From NCBI RefSeq assembly GCF_000021965.1, contig NC_011832.1, forward strand, positions 2,211,242-2,275,241: a stretch of DNA of 64,000 nt, in the 5' to 3' direction. The position numbers were made by a program, and so were the translations under genes. The stretch's first letter is position 1. Each line of letters opens with the position of its first letter. This DNA comes from Methanosphaerula palustris E1-9c (GTDB lineage Archaea > Halobacteriota > Methanomicrobia > Methanomicrobiales > Methanospirillaceae). Of the stretch, positions 53,983 through 63,218 are shown one piece after another. The notes beneath the pieces are model-generated. The model was given only the letters and a program-made list of their open reading frames with translations. It did not search any database and had not been told where the DNA came from.

Positions 53983-54435
53983 CTACCGCTCGATGGCCTC
54001 GATATGGACAGCGGCCTTCTCAGCCAGTGCCTTTCGCCCTTTCAACGCGGCGATCTCGGTGACGGCCTCAAGCAGATGGACCGACTCCTCAAGATATGAG
54101 AGGATATCTGCCGGAAAGATCTCGATCCCATACTCGCCGGCGAGCGTCTGGCTGATCTGCCGGTGATCGAGCCCCTCCTCGCGGAGTTCGAGGAGCGTTC
54201 GGGCGAACCTGCGTTCAGGACAGCCGCAATGCGGAGACTTCTTGCATCCACACCGGACAAAGTCCTCGAGGAATGCGAGGATCTGGTCACGGGTGCGTCC
54301 ATCCAGCAGGTCGAGGTTCACCTCACCGTTCAGGGCTTCAAGCATGTTCCCATGAAAGGCCCGATCCGAGAGCCGGCAACCTGAGACTCGCTCGATCTTC
54401 CGGGCATGAATCAATCGTGCTTTATCGGCGATCAC
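53983..54435 (-). CDS. Archaeal cysteine-containing protein of unknown function
   Basis: A 150-residue protein. A cysteine group FVRCGCKKSPHCGCPER in the middle probably binds zinc or an iron-sulfur cluster; the C-terminal half is helical (LEESVHLLEAVTEIAALKGRKALAEK). It may be related to the DUF5814 region attached to some archaeal superfamily 2 helicases, but I am not sure. Its ATG overlaps the DUF2150 gene's stop (ATGA), so the two are expressed together. Confidence 0.6.
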   Translation of the reverse strand: MIADKARLIHARKIERVSGCRLSDRAFHGNMLEALNGEVNLDLLDGRTRDQILAFLEDFVRCGCKKSPHCGCPERRFARTLLELREEGLDHRQISQTLAGEYGIEIFPADILSYLEESVHLLEAVTEIAALKGRKALAEKAAVHIEAIER

Positions 54436-55070
54436 GAACTTTCCCCGGGCTCCTCATCGAACTTCTTTAAGGACTTGAAGGCTTCTCCCATCGTCTCGAT
54501 CTCGATCAGCCACTCATCGAAGAGCGTCGGGTTCTCAAGGTCATCCTTGACAAACTTACTGCAACAGGTTGCCCCATTGATCACAGAGGCCCCAATATTG
54601 GAGGCGCAGTCAAGAGCATCTTCGAGTTGATCCTCAGGAAGTGATTTTCCCTTCTTCACCAGCACCTTCAGGTCGGTCTCGAACGCCCCTTCCATGAACC
54701 GCCTGCAGGAGGCGAAGAGGACCAGCATCGTCAGCTGGATCGGCCCGACAAACTCCTCCAGTTTCCCCTCAGGCAGCGGTGACATCACGATCGCCTCTAC
54801 CGCAGTGAGTTTATCCAGGGCATCCTCCTTGGAGAACCGTTCGTTCTGCCAGAGTTTTATGATCTTCAAGACAGAGAGCGTGATATCTTCGCTGAAGATG
54901 TACAGCATCGCGAGCCCTTCGGGCATCTGTTCACTCTCAGAATCCCCTTCAAAGTCTGCCTCGTTCAGCGAGGTGAGCCAGTTGGTCCACCGCTCTTCAT
55001 TATAGAAGATATAGAAGAGTTTCTGTGGCTCCTGATCTTTTGTCTTCCCTTTCTCCGCTCTCCGTGCCAT
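54432..55070 (-). CDS. DUF2150 family protein
   Basis: A 212-residue archaeal protein matching DUF2150 (PF09920) as I recall it: YIFYNEERWTNWLTSLNEADF at the start and a helical, acidic body with conserved cysteines (FASCRRFM, DCASNIGA, GATCCSKF). Function unknown. It is soluble with no signal peptide. The highly charged N-terminus (ARRAEKGKTKDQEP) and acidic C-terminus frame a compact helical domain. It is coupled with the cysteine-containing gene downstream. Confidence 0.75.
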   Translation of the reverse strand: MARRAEKGKTKDQEPQKLFYIFYNEERWTNWLTSLNEADFEGDSESEQMPEGLAMLYIFSEDITLSVLKIIKLWQNERFSKEDALDKLTAVEAIVMSPLPEGKLEEFVGPIQLTMLVLFASCRRFMEGAFETDLKVLVKKGKSLPEDQLEDALDCASNIGASVINGATCCSKFVKDDLENPTLFDEWLIEIETMGEAFKSLKKFDEEPGESS

Positions 55071-55227
55071 TCTGGTACTCTTTTCCCTGACCTTTTAAAG
55101 ATTTTTTCCCCAATCTCCCTGTCAGGATGTACATCAGGTGCGCTACAAGGGGCGACGTGAACAGAAAAAATGGGAAAAAGTGAGAGGTATGAACCGACCT
55201 TCAGATCAGTGATATACCATACCGTCG

Positions 55228-55773
55228 TTATTTTTTCCGGGACGGAATTTGCTTTTTATACCGTTCAAGGAGTTCAGGGCTCTGGAGTCTGCGGATCTGG
55301 ACCGCATTGACCACCGGATCTCCGATAGCTACATATCGCCGGATCACCTGACCGAGCACCTCGACGACATCCCCGGCCTTCACATCCTCCTGGGGAGAGG
55401 TGAACATCTTCACCGAGATCTCGCCGGTCCGGTCAGCGATCAGGTATTGAGGCCGGTTCAGGAACTTGAAGTAACATCGTTCGACAACGCCTTCGATCCT
55501 GATCGGCTTTCCATTCAGATTTTCGTTGATCGTATTGATCTTGACCGATTTCGCCTCTTCCTCATACATCGGGATCATCGAGACATAGGTGCTCTGGCTC
55601 ATATAGTTGAGCACCATCGGAATGATCAACAGCAGGATCAACGTCGGGAAACCCCAGATCAACAGGTGCGTATCCCCGGTCACTCCAACGGTATACAGCA
55701 AAAGAAAAGTGAGGATCAGAAAGACAGCGATCACAAGGATCGAGACCCTCACATTGATTGTACCGATCTTCAT
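55228..55773 (-). CDS. Membrane-anchored OB-fold protein
   Basis: A 181-residue protein with two N-terminal membrane helices (about 9-30 and 38-58) and a soluble OB-fold domain with the segment KPIRIEGVVERCYFKF, AGDVVEVLGQVIRRYVAIGDPVV and a basic C-terminus. The domain resembles the nucleic-acid-binding OB (tRNA-anti) family found in archaeal membrane proteins of unknown function, or a DUF-type nucleotide-binding OB. I choose the ATG at 55773 since earlier residues overlap the fdhC stop region and look non-coding. It lies just downstream of fdhC. Confidence 0.7.
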   Translation of the reverse strand: MKIGTINVRVSILVIAVFLILTFLLLYTVGVTGDTHLLIWGFPTLILLLIIPMVLNYMSQSTYVSMIPMYEEEAKSVKINTINENLNGKPIRIEGVVERCYFKFLNRPQYLIADRTGEISVKMFTSPQEDVKAGDVVEVLGQVIRRYVAIGDPVVNAVQIRRLQSPELLERYKKQIPSRKK

Positions 55774-55784
55774 CGGATAGACTC

Positions 55785-56672
55785 TTACTTTAATGCCTGA
55801 ATTTCTTTTCTGAATGCAACCCAGTACAGGATCCCAACAAAGAGAAGACCGCCGACGATATTTCCGAGGGTGGCTACAATGATGTTGTTGGTCCACATCG
55901 TGACCCAGGTCAGTGATGCCGAGGCTGCAGAGGGAACGAGGCTCTGTGTGAAGAGACCTGCCGGGATGAAGTACATGTTTGCAACACAGTGCTCGAACCC
56001 GATGGAGACGAAGGCCATGATCGGGAACCAGATCCCAAAGAACTTACCGATCAGGTCGTCAGCGCATATCCCGAGCAGGACTGCCAGGTTGACGAGCCAG
56101 TTACATCCAACTGCTTTGAGGAAGAGAGACCACATGCCAGCTGCACCGACATAACTGACCTTTGTGGTCGCAATTGCAATCGCTCTGGTTCCAAACGCGG
56201 TGATGCTGGCAGTGCCTGCTGCATCCCAGGTTGTGAACGGTCCATAAGCCATGATATATGCAAATACAAGGGACCCGAGCAGGTTGCCGATATAGACCCA
56301 GAGCCAGAGGTTCAAAACATTACCCCAACTGACTTTGTGGATGAATGCAGCCATGGGAGCGAGCATTGCATCACCGGTGAAGAGTTCTGCACCGCACAGG
56401 ATTGTGATGATCAGCCCGACAGGGAAGACTGCACCCAGAATCAACTGACCGATACCTGGAGCTGCAAATCCTGCGTTGACGAATCCCGCATCGGTCGCAA
56501 CCTTTCCGGCTACGATGCCGGTGCTGCAGACTGTTGCAAGGGCTGCGCCCATTGCAATATACGCCCCTGACATAAAGCCACGGAGCACCATGTTCCATGC
56601 TGGCAGTCCGACCTTATACTTGCCGGCATCCCCTGCCTTCGCAACAATTGCTACTGGTGGATGAAAAACCAT
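55785..56672 (-). CDS. fdhC: Formate/nitrite transporter FNT family (FdhC)
   Basis: A 295-residue FNT channel with six membrane helices. Conserved family segments: KAGDAGKYKVGL, GFMSGAYIAMGAAL, GAVFPVGLIITILCGAELFTGDA and GFEHCVANMYFIPAGLF, the last carrying the pore histidine. FdhC imports formate, a methanogenesis substrate of Methanomicrobiales. The start is the ATG at 56672, where AGAGGTG sits 8 bases upstream; the 19-residue-longer frame is rejected. Formate dehydrogenase genes are not in the window. The 470-base AT-rich region upstream may hold a long leader. Confidence 0.93.
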   Translation of the reverse strand: MVFHPPVAIVAKAGDAGKYKVGLPAWNMVLRGFMSGAYIAMGAALATVCSTGIVAGKVATDAGFVNAGFAAPGIGQLILGAVFPVGLIITILCGAELFTGDAMLAPMAAFIHKVSWGNVLNLWLWVYIGNLLGSLVFAYIMAYGPFTTWDAAGTASITAFGTRAIAIATTKVSYVGAAGMWSLFLKAVGCNWLVNLAVLLGICADDLIGKFFGIWFPIMAFVSIGFEHCVANMYFIPAGLFTQSLVPSAASASLTWVTMWTNNIIVATLGNIVGGLLFVGILYWVAFRKEIQALK

Positions 56673-57142
56673 ACTTAATACACCTCTCTGAATCGTACTC
56701 CCTATACCAGCAACATCATATGGGTGCAATGGTCATAGGTCATTCTAAAAATCCTTTGTGGAGTTATTAATATCTTTCTAATTGTCGATCAACTCAGGAT
56801 CGTTCCGAAAAATTGAGATGTCCCCAATTCAGACCCAATTAACATTAACACATTAATTTTATTAAATAATCAATAATTTATAAAAGAGACGATGATCGAG
56901 GAAAATAGGCAACATCTCGGTTGAACCAGTAAAAATTGACTGTTTTTTATGACCGCGCGAAATCGATTACTCCAAGAGGAGGCATTTCTCATTGAGCACC
57001 CATATCAACAGATAACCCCATTTTCGGAGTCCTTTGATATACTCATACTTCAGGATACACCCCTCACCTAAGACCCCTCACCACGAGCCAATACCCATTT
57101 GATGAAAAACAGAAGAAGTGGTAAAAAAGAAGTTCTCCGTGA
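56673..57142. other. AT-rich intergenic region between fdhC and the beta-helix gene
   Basis: About 470 bases with no credible gene. TTTATAAAT-type TATA boxes on the minus strand near 56874-56882 lie about 200 bases before fdhC, so a long leader is possible. T-runs on the minus strand near 57100-57130 probably terminate the beta-helix gene. Confidence 0.6.
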
Positions 57143-60100
57143 TCAGGAGAACTGGAGATAGTCGAGAGTCATGGTTCCCAGAGGCTTCAGCGTCAGGGTA
57201 TGAGTCCCTGCCGGGATCGCCACTGGCTTCTGTGTCTGGGTCAGGGCACAGGTCTGTGTACCCGGTACCTCAAGGGTGCAGAGGTCCGCACCATCGAGTT
57301 GAACCAGGACCCTGGTCTTCTCCTGGGAGGATGCCTGCAGAGCCACGGTGTAGTTCCCAGCAACAGGAGCATTGACCGCATAGGCGAGCCAGGTGTCCTT
57401 CGTCAGATTGTTGACCAGGTAGCCTTTCTCAACCGTTGAGTAGTGGACTGGAACGAGATCGTTCCGGTACTGCCCGCCGGTGCTGTTCAAGGTGTTCATA
57501 TGATACCCAATTCCCTCTCCGCCATCCTTAAAGTTCTCGGCCTCTATCCGCCCTGGGAGGGTGTAGCCGGCCGGTTGCGGCACATAGGTGGGGGCACCTG
57601 CAGGCGCAGGTGCATCAGTCACTGTCGCAACAGGAGTAACTGTCTGGATGACCGTGGTGTTCACCGCTACTGTTGTTGGCACGGCCGTGGTTTGCACTGT
57701 CGTGATGGCAGCCGCCGTGGTGGCAGCCGTCTGGACGGTGGTAACATTCTGGACCGGAGCAGACTGAGTGATCACCGGTAGCGGCGTGCTCACCGAGATC
57801 TGAGTCTGCGTCTCCACCGGCGCAGAGGTGGTCGGCATTGCAACGGTCTGGACCATGGTGACTGACGGTGTTGTCAGGTTCGCCTGAGTTGTGGTCTCAA
57901 CCTGAGCTGGCTGCCCCGTTGTCACCATCGGTACCGCTTCAGCGACCGTCGGCAGTGAGGTCGGCTCTACAACCGTCTGATTCGCTGTTACCTCCAGGAG
58001 GGCAGCACCCTGGGTCAACCCATGGGTCTTGAACTGGATCCAGTTCAGATTCTGGTATCCACCTGCCATCAGTTTCAGCACATGCGGCCCCGCAGCGAGG
58101 GACACCTGCTTAGTGACCGTCGTATAGGTGTCGTATGACCCAGTGTTGGGAACCACCACCTGACAGACTGAAGAACCATCCACCTGGAGGTTCATCGTCG
58201 TACCCGACTGCGGGCTTGAAACCCTGAACAGTACATCGTAGAGGGTCGTGCTCTGCACATTCACTGTATATTTGAGCCATTCGCCGGCCCGGATATAACT
58301 GACCACCGGGCTGTTTTCACCATTGCTGTACTCGATATCGACATCGTCGTTGCGGTACTGCCCACCGGTGTTTCCCGGGGTGGTATCGTAGTACCCGACG
58401 CCTTCGCCGCCATTGTTGTAGTCTTCGGCCTCGATCACACCCGGGATGACTCCATTACCATATGACTTGGGAATCGGCACTGGCAGCAGAGTGCTGGTGG
58501 AGATCGGAGTCGTGGTCTGCGTCGCAGTCGTGGTCGTAGTCGCCGCTCCACCCGAGGGCTGGAACCTCATGAATTCCAGGTTATCGTAACCATTGAAGTT
58601 TATCCGGATCTGGTGGAGTCCGGCCGGCAGTGAGATCTGCTGGACCACAGTCGTATACGTGTCAAACGATCCAGTGTTCGGCACATTCACCATACAGGCG
58701 TCCATGCCATCCACCTGAACCACAAACGAGGTCCCACTCTTCGGTGTGGATACCCTGAAGGAGACATCAAAGACGCCGGCTGCAGCCACGTTTGCAGTAT
58801 ACCGGATCCATTCGCCAGGTCTGACATACGAGAGCACATTGGTTCCCTCTGCAGCGGAGTATTCGATATCCACATCGTCACTCCGGTACTGTCCACCCTG
58901 ATTGCCAGGAGTGGTGTCGTGATAGGCCACACCCTCGCCACCATCGTCATAGTTCTCCGCCAGGATAGTACCCGGGATGTTCGTCCCACCATGCGTCGAC
59001 GGTGGAGAGGTCGCTGTTGTCGCAACTGTTGTCGTTGCGACGGTGGTGACTGTTGTAGTCGGCAGTGGAGTATCGGTGTGTGTGGTGAAGACCATCGTTG
59101 CTAGGTTATGATACCCAGTGGTGGTCACCTTCATCTGATGCGTACCGGCGAGCACATAGACCGGCATCTTCACAGTCGTATAGGTGTCAAAGGAACCAGT
59201 GTTCGGCACAACCACCGTGGTGATTGGGATATCATCCATCGTGACGGTGAACGAGTTCCCATCGGTCGCACTGGAGACCTTGAATGTCGCATCATAGACA
59301 CCTGCAGTTCCAACGGTCACGGTATAAGCAAGCCATTCGCCAGGTCTCATATATCCAACCACTGGTCCGTCTGTACCGGTACTGTATTCAAGATCTACAT
59401 CATCGGACCTGTAGGCTCCACCCTGGTTTCCAGAGGTGGTGTCATGATACCCAACACCTTCACCGCCAGTATTATAGTCAGCGGCCAGGATAGTACCCGG
59501 AATCACTGATGTCCCAAAGGCTACCGGTGTCGGTATCTGAGTCACGGTCTGACCAGGCAGTGGGATCGTAACAATCGTCGTTGTCGTCGGGTTCGATGTT
59601 GGATCTGGTGTGATCGTGGTCGTCGGATCTGTAGCGATATAGCCGTTGATCGAGATCTGGTTGTTTGCGCAGTTGTGATAGGTGATCACCTTTGCTGGAT
59701 CGACACCGCTCACATAGATCTCAAAGGTACAGTCTGTAACCGGCCATGGATCGTTTGGATGATCCTCACGGAGACCTAAGGAGATACTCCCTGTCGACTG
59801 CTTCGGATTGATCAACTTGAAGTTCTTCACCACAACGCCATCTGAACCCCAAGCATAGATCCCATATGTGCGTGCATTCTTGCTGACACAATTATTCAAC
59901 TGGATGTTTGTACCAGTACGGAACTGGAACGCGTAGTTCGAACCGTCATCTGAGCAGTTGTTCAGAATTACATCCTGCGCACTCTGCCAGACCCAGAACC
60001 CGTTGTTCCGGTTATTAATGGCGACGCAGTTGTTGAGAGTGACCCCGCAGCTCAGGTAATACCCTGAAAGATAGAACCGCGTTGGATCGGTATTTCGCCA

Positions 60101-60931
60101 GCCATTATTGACACTGACACAGTTGGTCAAGACACTGTTCTTCTGAACCGGCAGATCCATATTCGGGTCGTCGCCACTGACAAAGTTCGGCTCAAAATAG
60201 AACCCTGACTCCCAGTTGTCCTCTGCCCTGCAGTTGGTGACCTGCAGGTCATAGAGATCGGCCCCTTCGTGGAAGTCAAAGCCGACCGCCCAGATCTTGC
60301 CGGAACCAGAGTTTCCACACCGGAGTGCGAGGCAATTGACGAACCGGATATTCTTCGTCGTCCGGGGTGAGTTCATTCCGTTCACATTGAATCCAGTCGA
60401 GCCGACATCGATCGCCTGGCAGTCGACGAACTCGATATCCTCACAGACCCTGCCATTGGCCCAGACAAAGAACATCCCATTGACTGTCGGTGCGGTCTTC
60501 TTGGAGTTCTGGATCACCACATTATGGACCTTGATATGACTGGCCTGGATCATCAACCATCCGCGGGTAGTGATCTGGAGATCCTGGACCGTGGTATAGT
60601 CATGTGCAATATCAATACGAGCGTCGTAATCTCCGCTCATGCTGATAATTGTCTTGTTGGGACCCTGCCCCTTCAGCACCGAGTTGCCCGTCGTTAGGAT
60701 CGTTCCATCTGTGTGAAATGTCCCTTCAGTCAACTGTACCGTCCCTCCTGAAGCAAGTGCAGCATTGATCTGCGACTGGTCACCAGAACCATCACAGACA
60801 TACTGAGCCGACGCCTTCGACGACGCACTACTATCTGATGCCGCAACGATCGTTGTTGCGGCTGCTGCCTGTATCAGACAGAATAAGGAGAGGATAATGA
60901 GGAAGATTCGTTTTTTGGATCGTATATTCAT
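57143..60931 (-). CDS. Large secreted right-handed beta-helix protein with four CBM6-like modules
   Basis: A 1262-residue exported protein. A signal peptide (1-26) is followed by a right-handed parallel beta-helix (about 45-435; QSQINAALASGGTVQLTEGTF and repeated NCVSVNN/NCVAINN coils), typical of polysaccharide lyases or adhesins. Four homologous CBM6/CBM35-like modules follow at about 477-617, 652-791, 829-968 and 1124-1262, each opening with IPGxIxAExYxxGGEGVGYxD and containing the D-V-D/RPGEW aromatic site. Linkers are Thr/Pro/Val-rich, the longest about 975-1110. No membrane anchor or sortase tail is present. It probably binds or degrades cell-surface or environmental glycan. Codons in the linkers are repetitive. 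Confidence 0.88.
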   Translation of the reverse strand: MNIRSKKRIFLIILSLFCLIQAAAATTIVAASDSSASSKASAQYVCDGSGDQSQINAALASGGTVQLTEGTFHTDGTILTTGNSVLKGQGPNKTIISMSGDYDARIDIAHDYTTVQDLQITTRGWLMIQASHIKVHNVVIQNSKKTAPTVNGMFFVWANGRVCEDIEFVDCQAIDVGSTGFNVNGMNSPRTTKNIRFVNCLALRCGNSGSGKIWAVGFDFHEGADLYDLQVTNCRAEDNWESGFYFEPNFVSGDDPNMDLPVQKNSVLTNCVSVNNGWRNTDPTRFYLSGYYLSCGVTLNNCVAINNRNNGFWVWQSAQDVILNNCSDDGSNYAFQFRTGTNIQLNNCVSKNARTYGIYAWGSDGVVVKNFKLINPKQSTGSISLGLREDHPNDPWPVTDCTFEIYVSGVDPAKVITYHNCANNQISINGYIATDPTTTITPDPTSNPTTTTIVTIPLPGQTVTQIPTPVAFGTSVIPGTILAADYNTGGEGVGYHDTTSGNQGGAYRSDDVDLEYSTGTDGPVVGYMRPGEWLAYTVTVGTAGVYDATFKVSSATDGNSFTVTMDDIPITTVVVPNTGSFDTYTTVKMPVYVLAGTHQMKVTTTGYHNLATMVFTTHTDTPLPTTTVTTVATTTVATTATSPPSTHGGTNIPGTILAENYDDGGEGVAYHDTTPGNQGGQYRSDDVDIEYSAAEGTNVLSYVRPGEWIRYTANVAAAGVFDVSFRVSTPKSGTSFVVQVDGMDACMVNVPNTGSFDTYTTVVQQISLPAGLHQIRINFNGYDNLEFMRFQPSGGAATTTTTATQTTTPISTSTLLPVPIPKSYGNGVIPGVIEAEDYNNGGEGVGYYDTTPGNTGGQYRNDDVDIEYSNGENSPVVSYIRAGEWLKYTVNVQSTTLYDVLFRVSSPQSGTTMNLQVDGSSVCQVVVPNTGSYDTYTTVTKQVSLAAGPHVLKLMAGGYQNLNWIQFKTHGLTQGAALLEVTANQTVVEPTSLPTVAEAVPMVTTGQPAQVETTTQANLTTPSVTMVQTVAMPTTSAPVETQTQISVSTPLPVITQSAPVQNVTTVQTAATTAAAITTVQTTAVPTTVAVNTTVIQTVTPVATVTDAPAPAGAPTYVPQPAGYTLPGRIEAENFKDGGEGIGYHMNTLNSTGGQYRNDLVPVHYSTVEKGYLVNNLTKDTWLAYAVNAPVAGNYTVALQASSQEKTRVLVQLDGADLCTLEVPGTQTCALTQTQKPVAIPAGTHTLTLKPLGTMTLDYLQFS

Positions 60932-61384
60932 CTAACACCCTCTGATTACTACAGGAACGTATCTCTATAAGTAGTTTCTTATTTATTTTACATCGTAATT
61001 TGATATCAATTGCAACAATTTAAGCCGAATATGTGTTTATATTCAAAATAATGACTTGAATTTGATTAATTTTTAAAAATAAAAGTATATATACAATAAA
61101 TTTTTTTATTACAGAAAACTCGCCATAAATTCCATTAATACTCGATTAAAGAACAGATTTTGGATTATTTCTCTCCTGTAGTTACCCACACATCAAGATG
61201 ACCCGAACCATCCAGGTATGCGCCCCGAGATAAGAATGAGAGATAGACGACAGTCTGGACAATAATATATAGAGGAATCTGAGGAGATGAAAGGACCAGA
61301 TTGACGGGAAAAAACCGACGATATGAGGGACATCTTTATATTTTTTAGAAGATAGTTCTGTTAACGAAAATTTCGGCGATAAAT
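60932..61384. other. AT-rich intergenic region with divergent promoters
   Basis: This 453-base stretch is strongly A/T-rich (60950-61150) and holds no gene I can support. It should carry the beta-helix gene promoter and the Mmp11-operon promoter; TTTATATTTTTT (about 61333-61344) is a TATA-like box about 45 bases before the ATG at 61385. Confidence 0.55.
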
Positions 61385-62341
61385 ATGATAACCTATACAC
61401 CAGAACAGGTGAGAGAGCGTTTTGGACCGCTCTTCTCAAAGAAGTTCCTTGTGATGGTCGACGAACTGGCCGGCATGGCTGAGATCTTGGAGCAGTGTCG
61501 GTCCAGAGGTACCATCGAGTGGGATGCGATGAACAGATCCAGAGCCGGGGGTGCCGTCATCACCTGTGCCGTCGAAGGAGCGGCGATGACAATCCATGCC
61601 AGGATAGGCATCTATCCAGTGAACTTCGGTTCTGCTGGAGACGCCATCGGCGGGCAGGCCCTGGAGGGTGTGGAAGTGAACGATAATGAGGTCGTCACGA
61701 TCTGGCGAGGGATCGCCGGCGCCGGCGTCGGGATCGCTGCCTGCCTCCCCCAGGCCCCGGGCGTGATTCGAGCGGAATACCCGGAAGAGGAGGACCTCCA
61801 TGTCGGCGGGGCCCGGATCAACCATGTCCGGATCGTCTCCCCCCGGTACGAGAAGATCACAATCGGGATCGACGACACCGACACTAAAACTGAAGGTGCC
61901 ACCTGGGTGATGGCCCTTCAGTGTGCCGAGGCCTGTTCCATCCCAGGGGTCGAATTCCTGAACATGCGGCTGATTCAGTTGAACCCGGACGTCCCGAACA
62001 AGACCACCAACTGCGTCGGTTCCGCCCTGAACTTTGCGGTCCTCCCCGGGAAGGTAGAGGCCCTCCTCGAGTTTGTCAGGGAGTATGTGCTGGCCCACAC
62101 GCACAGTGATGAGGCTGGGATCGCCTGCTACTCAGGCATAATTTTGCCTGATCATGACGATCTTGCAGCCCGCGTGAAGACCGAGATCCTGACGGTCGAT
62201 CAGGCGACAGCCGGGGCAGAGGTATGTGGGATCCGATTCCTCATACCCGCCCCAACAAAGGGACGCATCGGGGCCCTCGGCGCAGTTCTCTGGGCAAACA
62301 AAGGCGTGGAGGCGGCAGGGCTCTATGGCGAACATCTCTGA
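61385..62341 (+). CDS. Mmp11-related protein with DDTDT motif (paralogue)
   Basis: A 318-residue protein of unknown function that resembles methanogenesis marker protein 11, encoded next to it, over the central part. Both contain the GIDDTDT motif (D163-T167 here) followed by EGATW, a nucleotide/metal-binding signature also seen in the tRNA-Ile agmatinyl transferase TiaS, and the segment KTTNCVGSAL. The N-terminal 55 residues differ from Mmp11. A TATA-like box is upstream. Its stop overlaps the mmp11 start by 17 bases. It may use ATP to modify a cofactor or RNA, but this is inference. Confidence 0.8.
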   Translation: MITYTPEQVRERFGPLFSKKFLVMVDELAGMAEILEQCRSRGTIEWDAMNRSRAGGAVITCAVEGAAMTIHARIGIYPVNFGSAGDAIGGQALEGVEVNDNEVVTIWRGIAGAGVGIAACLPQAPGVIRAEYPEEEDLHVGGARINHVRIVSPRYEKITIGIDDTDTKTEGATWVMALQCAEACSIPGVEFLNMRLIQLNPDVPNKTTNCVGSALNFAVLPGKVEALLEFVREYVLAHTHSDEAGIACYSGIILPDHDDLAARVKTEILTVDQATAGAEVCGIRFLIPAPTKGRIGALGAVLWANKGVEAAGLYGEHL

Positions 62342-63218
62342 CCCGTACACGACGACCTACGCGAAGATCGCGGCGGTCACCGATCCGACCACCAATCAGG
62401 TCGAATTGATCGAGTTCTTCGACTGCATCGGTGGGGCAATGTGGTGTGGCCACCATTATACCCAGAGCCCGCTCGTCACCTCGACCAGGGTCGTCGGGTC
62501 CACGATGCGATACCTCCTCAAAGAGGGAAAGGTCACGCTCGACCTGGTGGGATCGCGGTTCCCGGCAGGGATCTCAGAGGTCGCGGTCGCCGGCGAGGAG
62601 GTCGGGATCACCTATATCGGCATGGGTGGTGGCGGTGTCGGCGCGGCCTGTGCACGATCGAACGCAGCAGGCGTGATCAGGAGCAGGAGCGACCCGGCCG
62701 GCGGAGGAAAGGTCGCGAGTGCGACGATCTGGGTGCCGGCCCGACAGCGGGTACTGATCGGTGTCGATGACACCGATACCCCTGAGGCCGGGGCCACCTG
62801 GACCCTCGCCCATAACATCGCAAAGGAGGTCGAAGACAGAGAGTCCATATACCTCTCCCATACGATCGTCCAGCTCTTTCCGGTCCCGTTCCGGACCAAG
62901 AACTGCGTCGGGCTGGTCTGTGAGTTCGCGACCACCGACCCTGCAGGGCTGACCAGCCGGTTCAAAGCACTGGTCGAAGAGTACACTCTCTCCGACGAGA
63001 CCGGGATGGCCGTCTTCACCGGATTCGATCCCGCCCCACTCAGGCCGTTTGGTGAACAGGTGAAACGCGGCCAGGTCAGTTGGGACGATCTGCAACAGAT
63101 CAAGGATGAACGGTTGAAGATCGTCCTGAACGGACGGGGGGCGATCGGTGCGGTGGCGGCGATCCCATTCTCAACGAGATATGAGGAGGCGCTCGAACTA
63201 TGGAATGGACACGGCTGA
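62325..63218 (+). CDS. mmp11: Methanogenesis marker protein 11
   Basis: A 297-residue protein matching Mmp11, a family found essentially only in methanogens. It opens with SDPYTTTYAKIAAVTD and has FFDCIGGAMWCGHHY, GMGGGGVGAACARSNAAGV, and the IGVDDTDT motif at 146-152 with AGATW. Function is unknown; the DDTDT/GATW signature is shared with TiaS-type nucleotide-binding enzymes. I start at the ATG at 62325, inside the paralogue's last codons; a longer open frame from 62226 is not supported. Its last 19 bases overlap the radical SAM gene. Confidence 0.9.
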   Translation: MANISDPYTTTYAKIAAVTDPTTNQVELIEFFDCIGGAMWCGHHYTQSPLVTSTRVVGSTMRYLLKEGKVTLDLVGSRFPAGISEVAVAGEEVGITYIGMGGGGVGAACARSNAAGVIRSRSDPAGGGKVASATIWVPARQRVLIGVDDTDTPEAGATWTLAHNIAKEVEDRESIYLSHTIVQLFPVPFRTKNCVGLVCEFATTDPAGLTSRFKALVEEYTLSDETGMAVFTGFDPAPLRPFGEQVKRGQVSWDDLQQIKDERLKIVLNGRGAIGAVAAIPFSTRYEEALELWNGHG

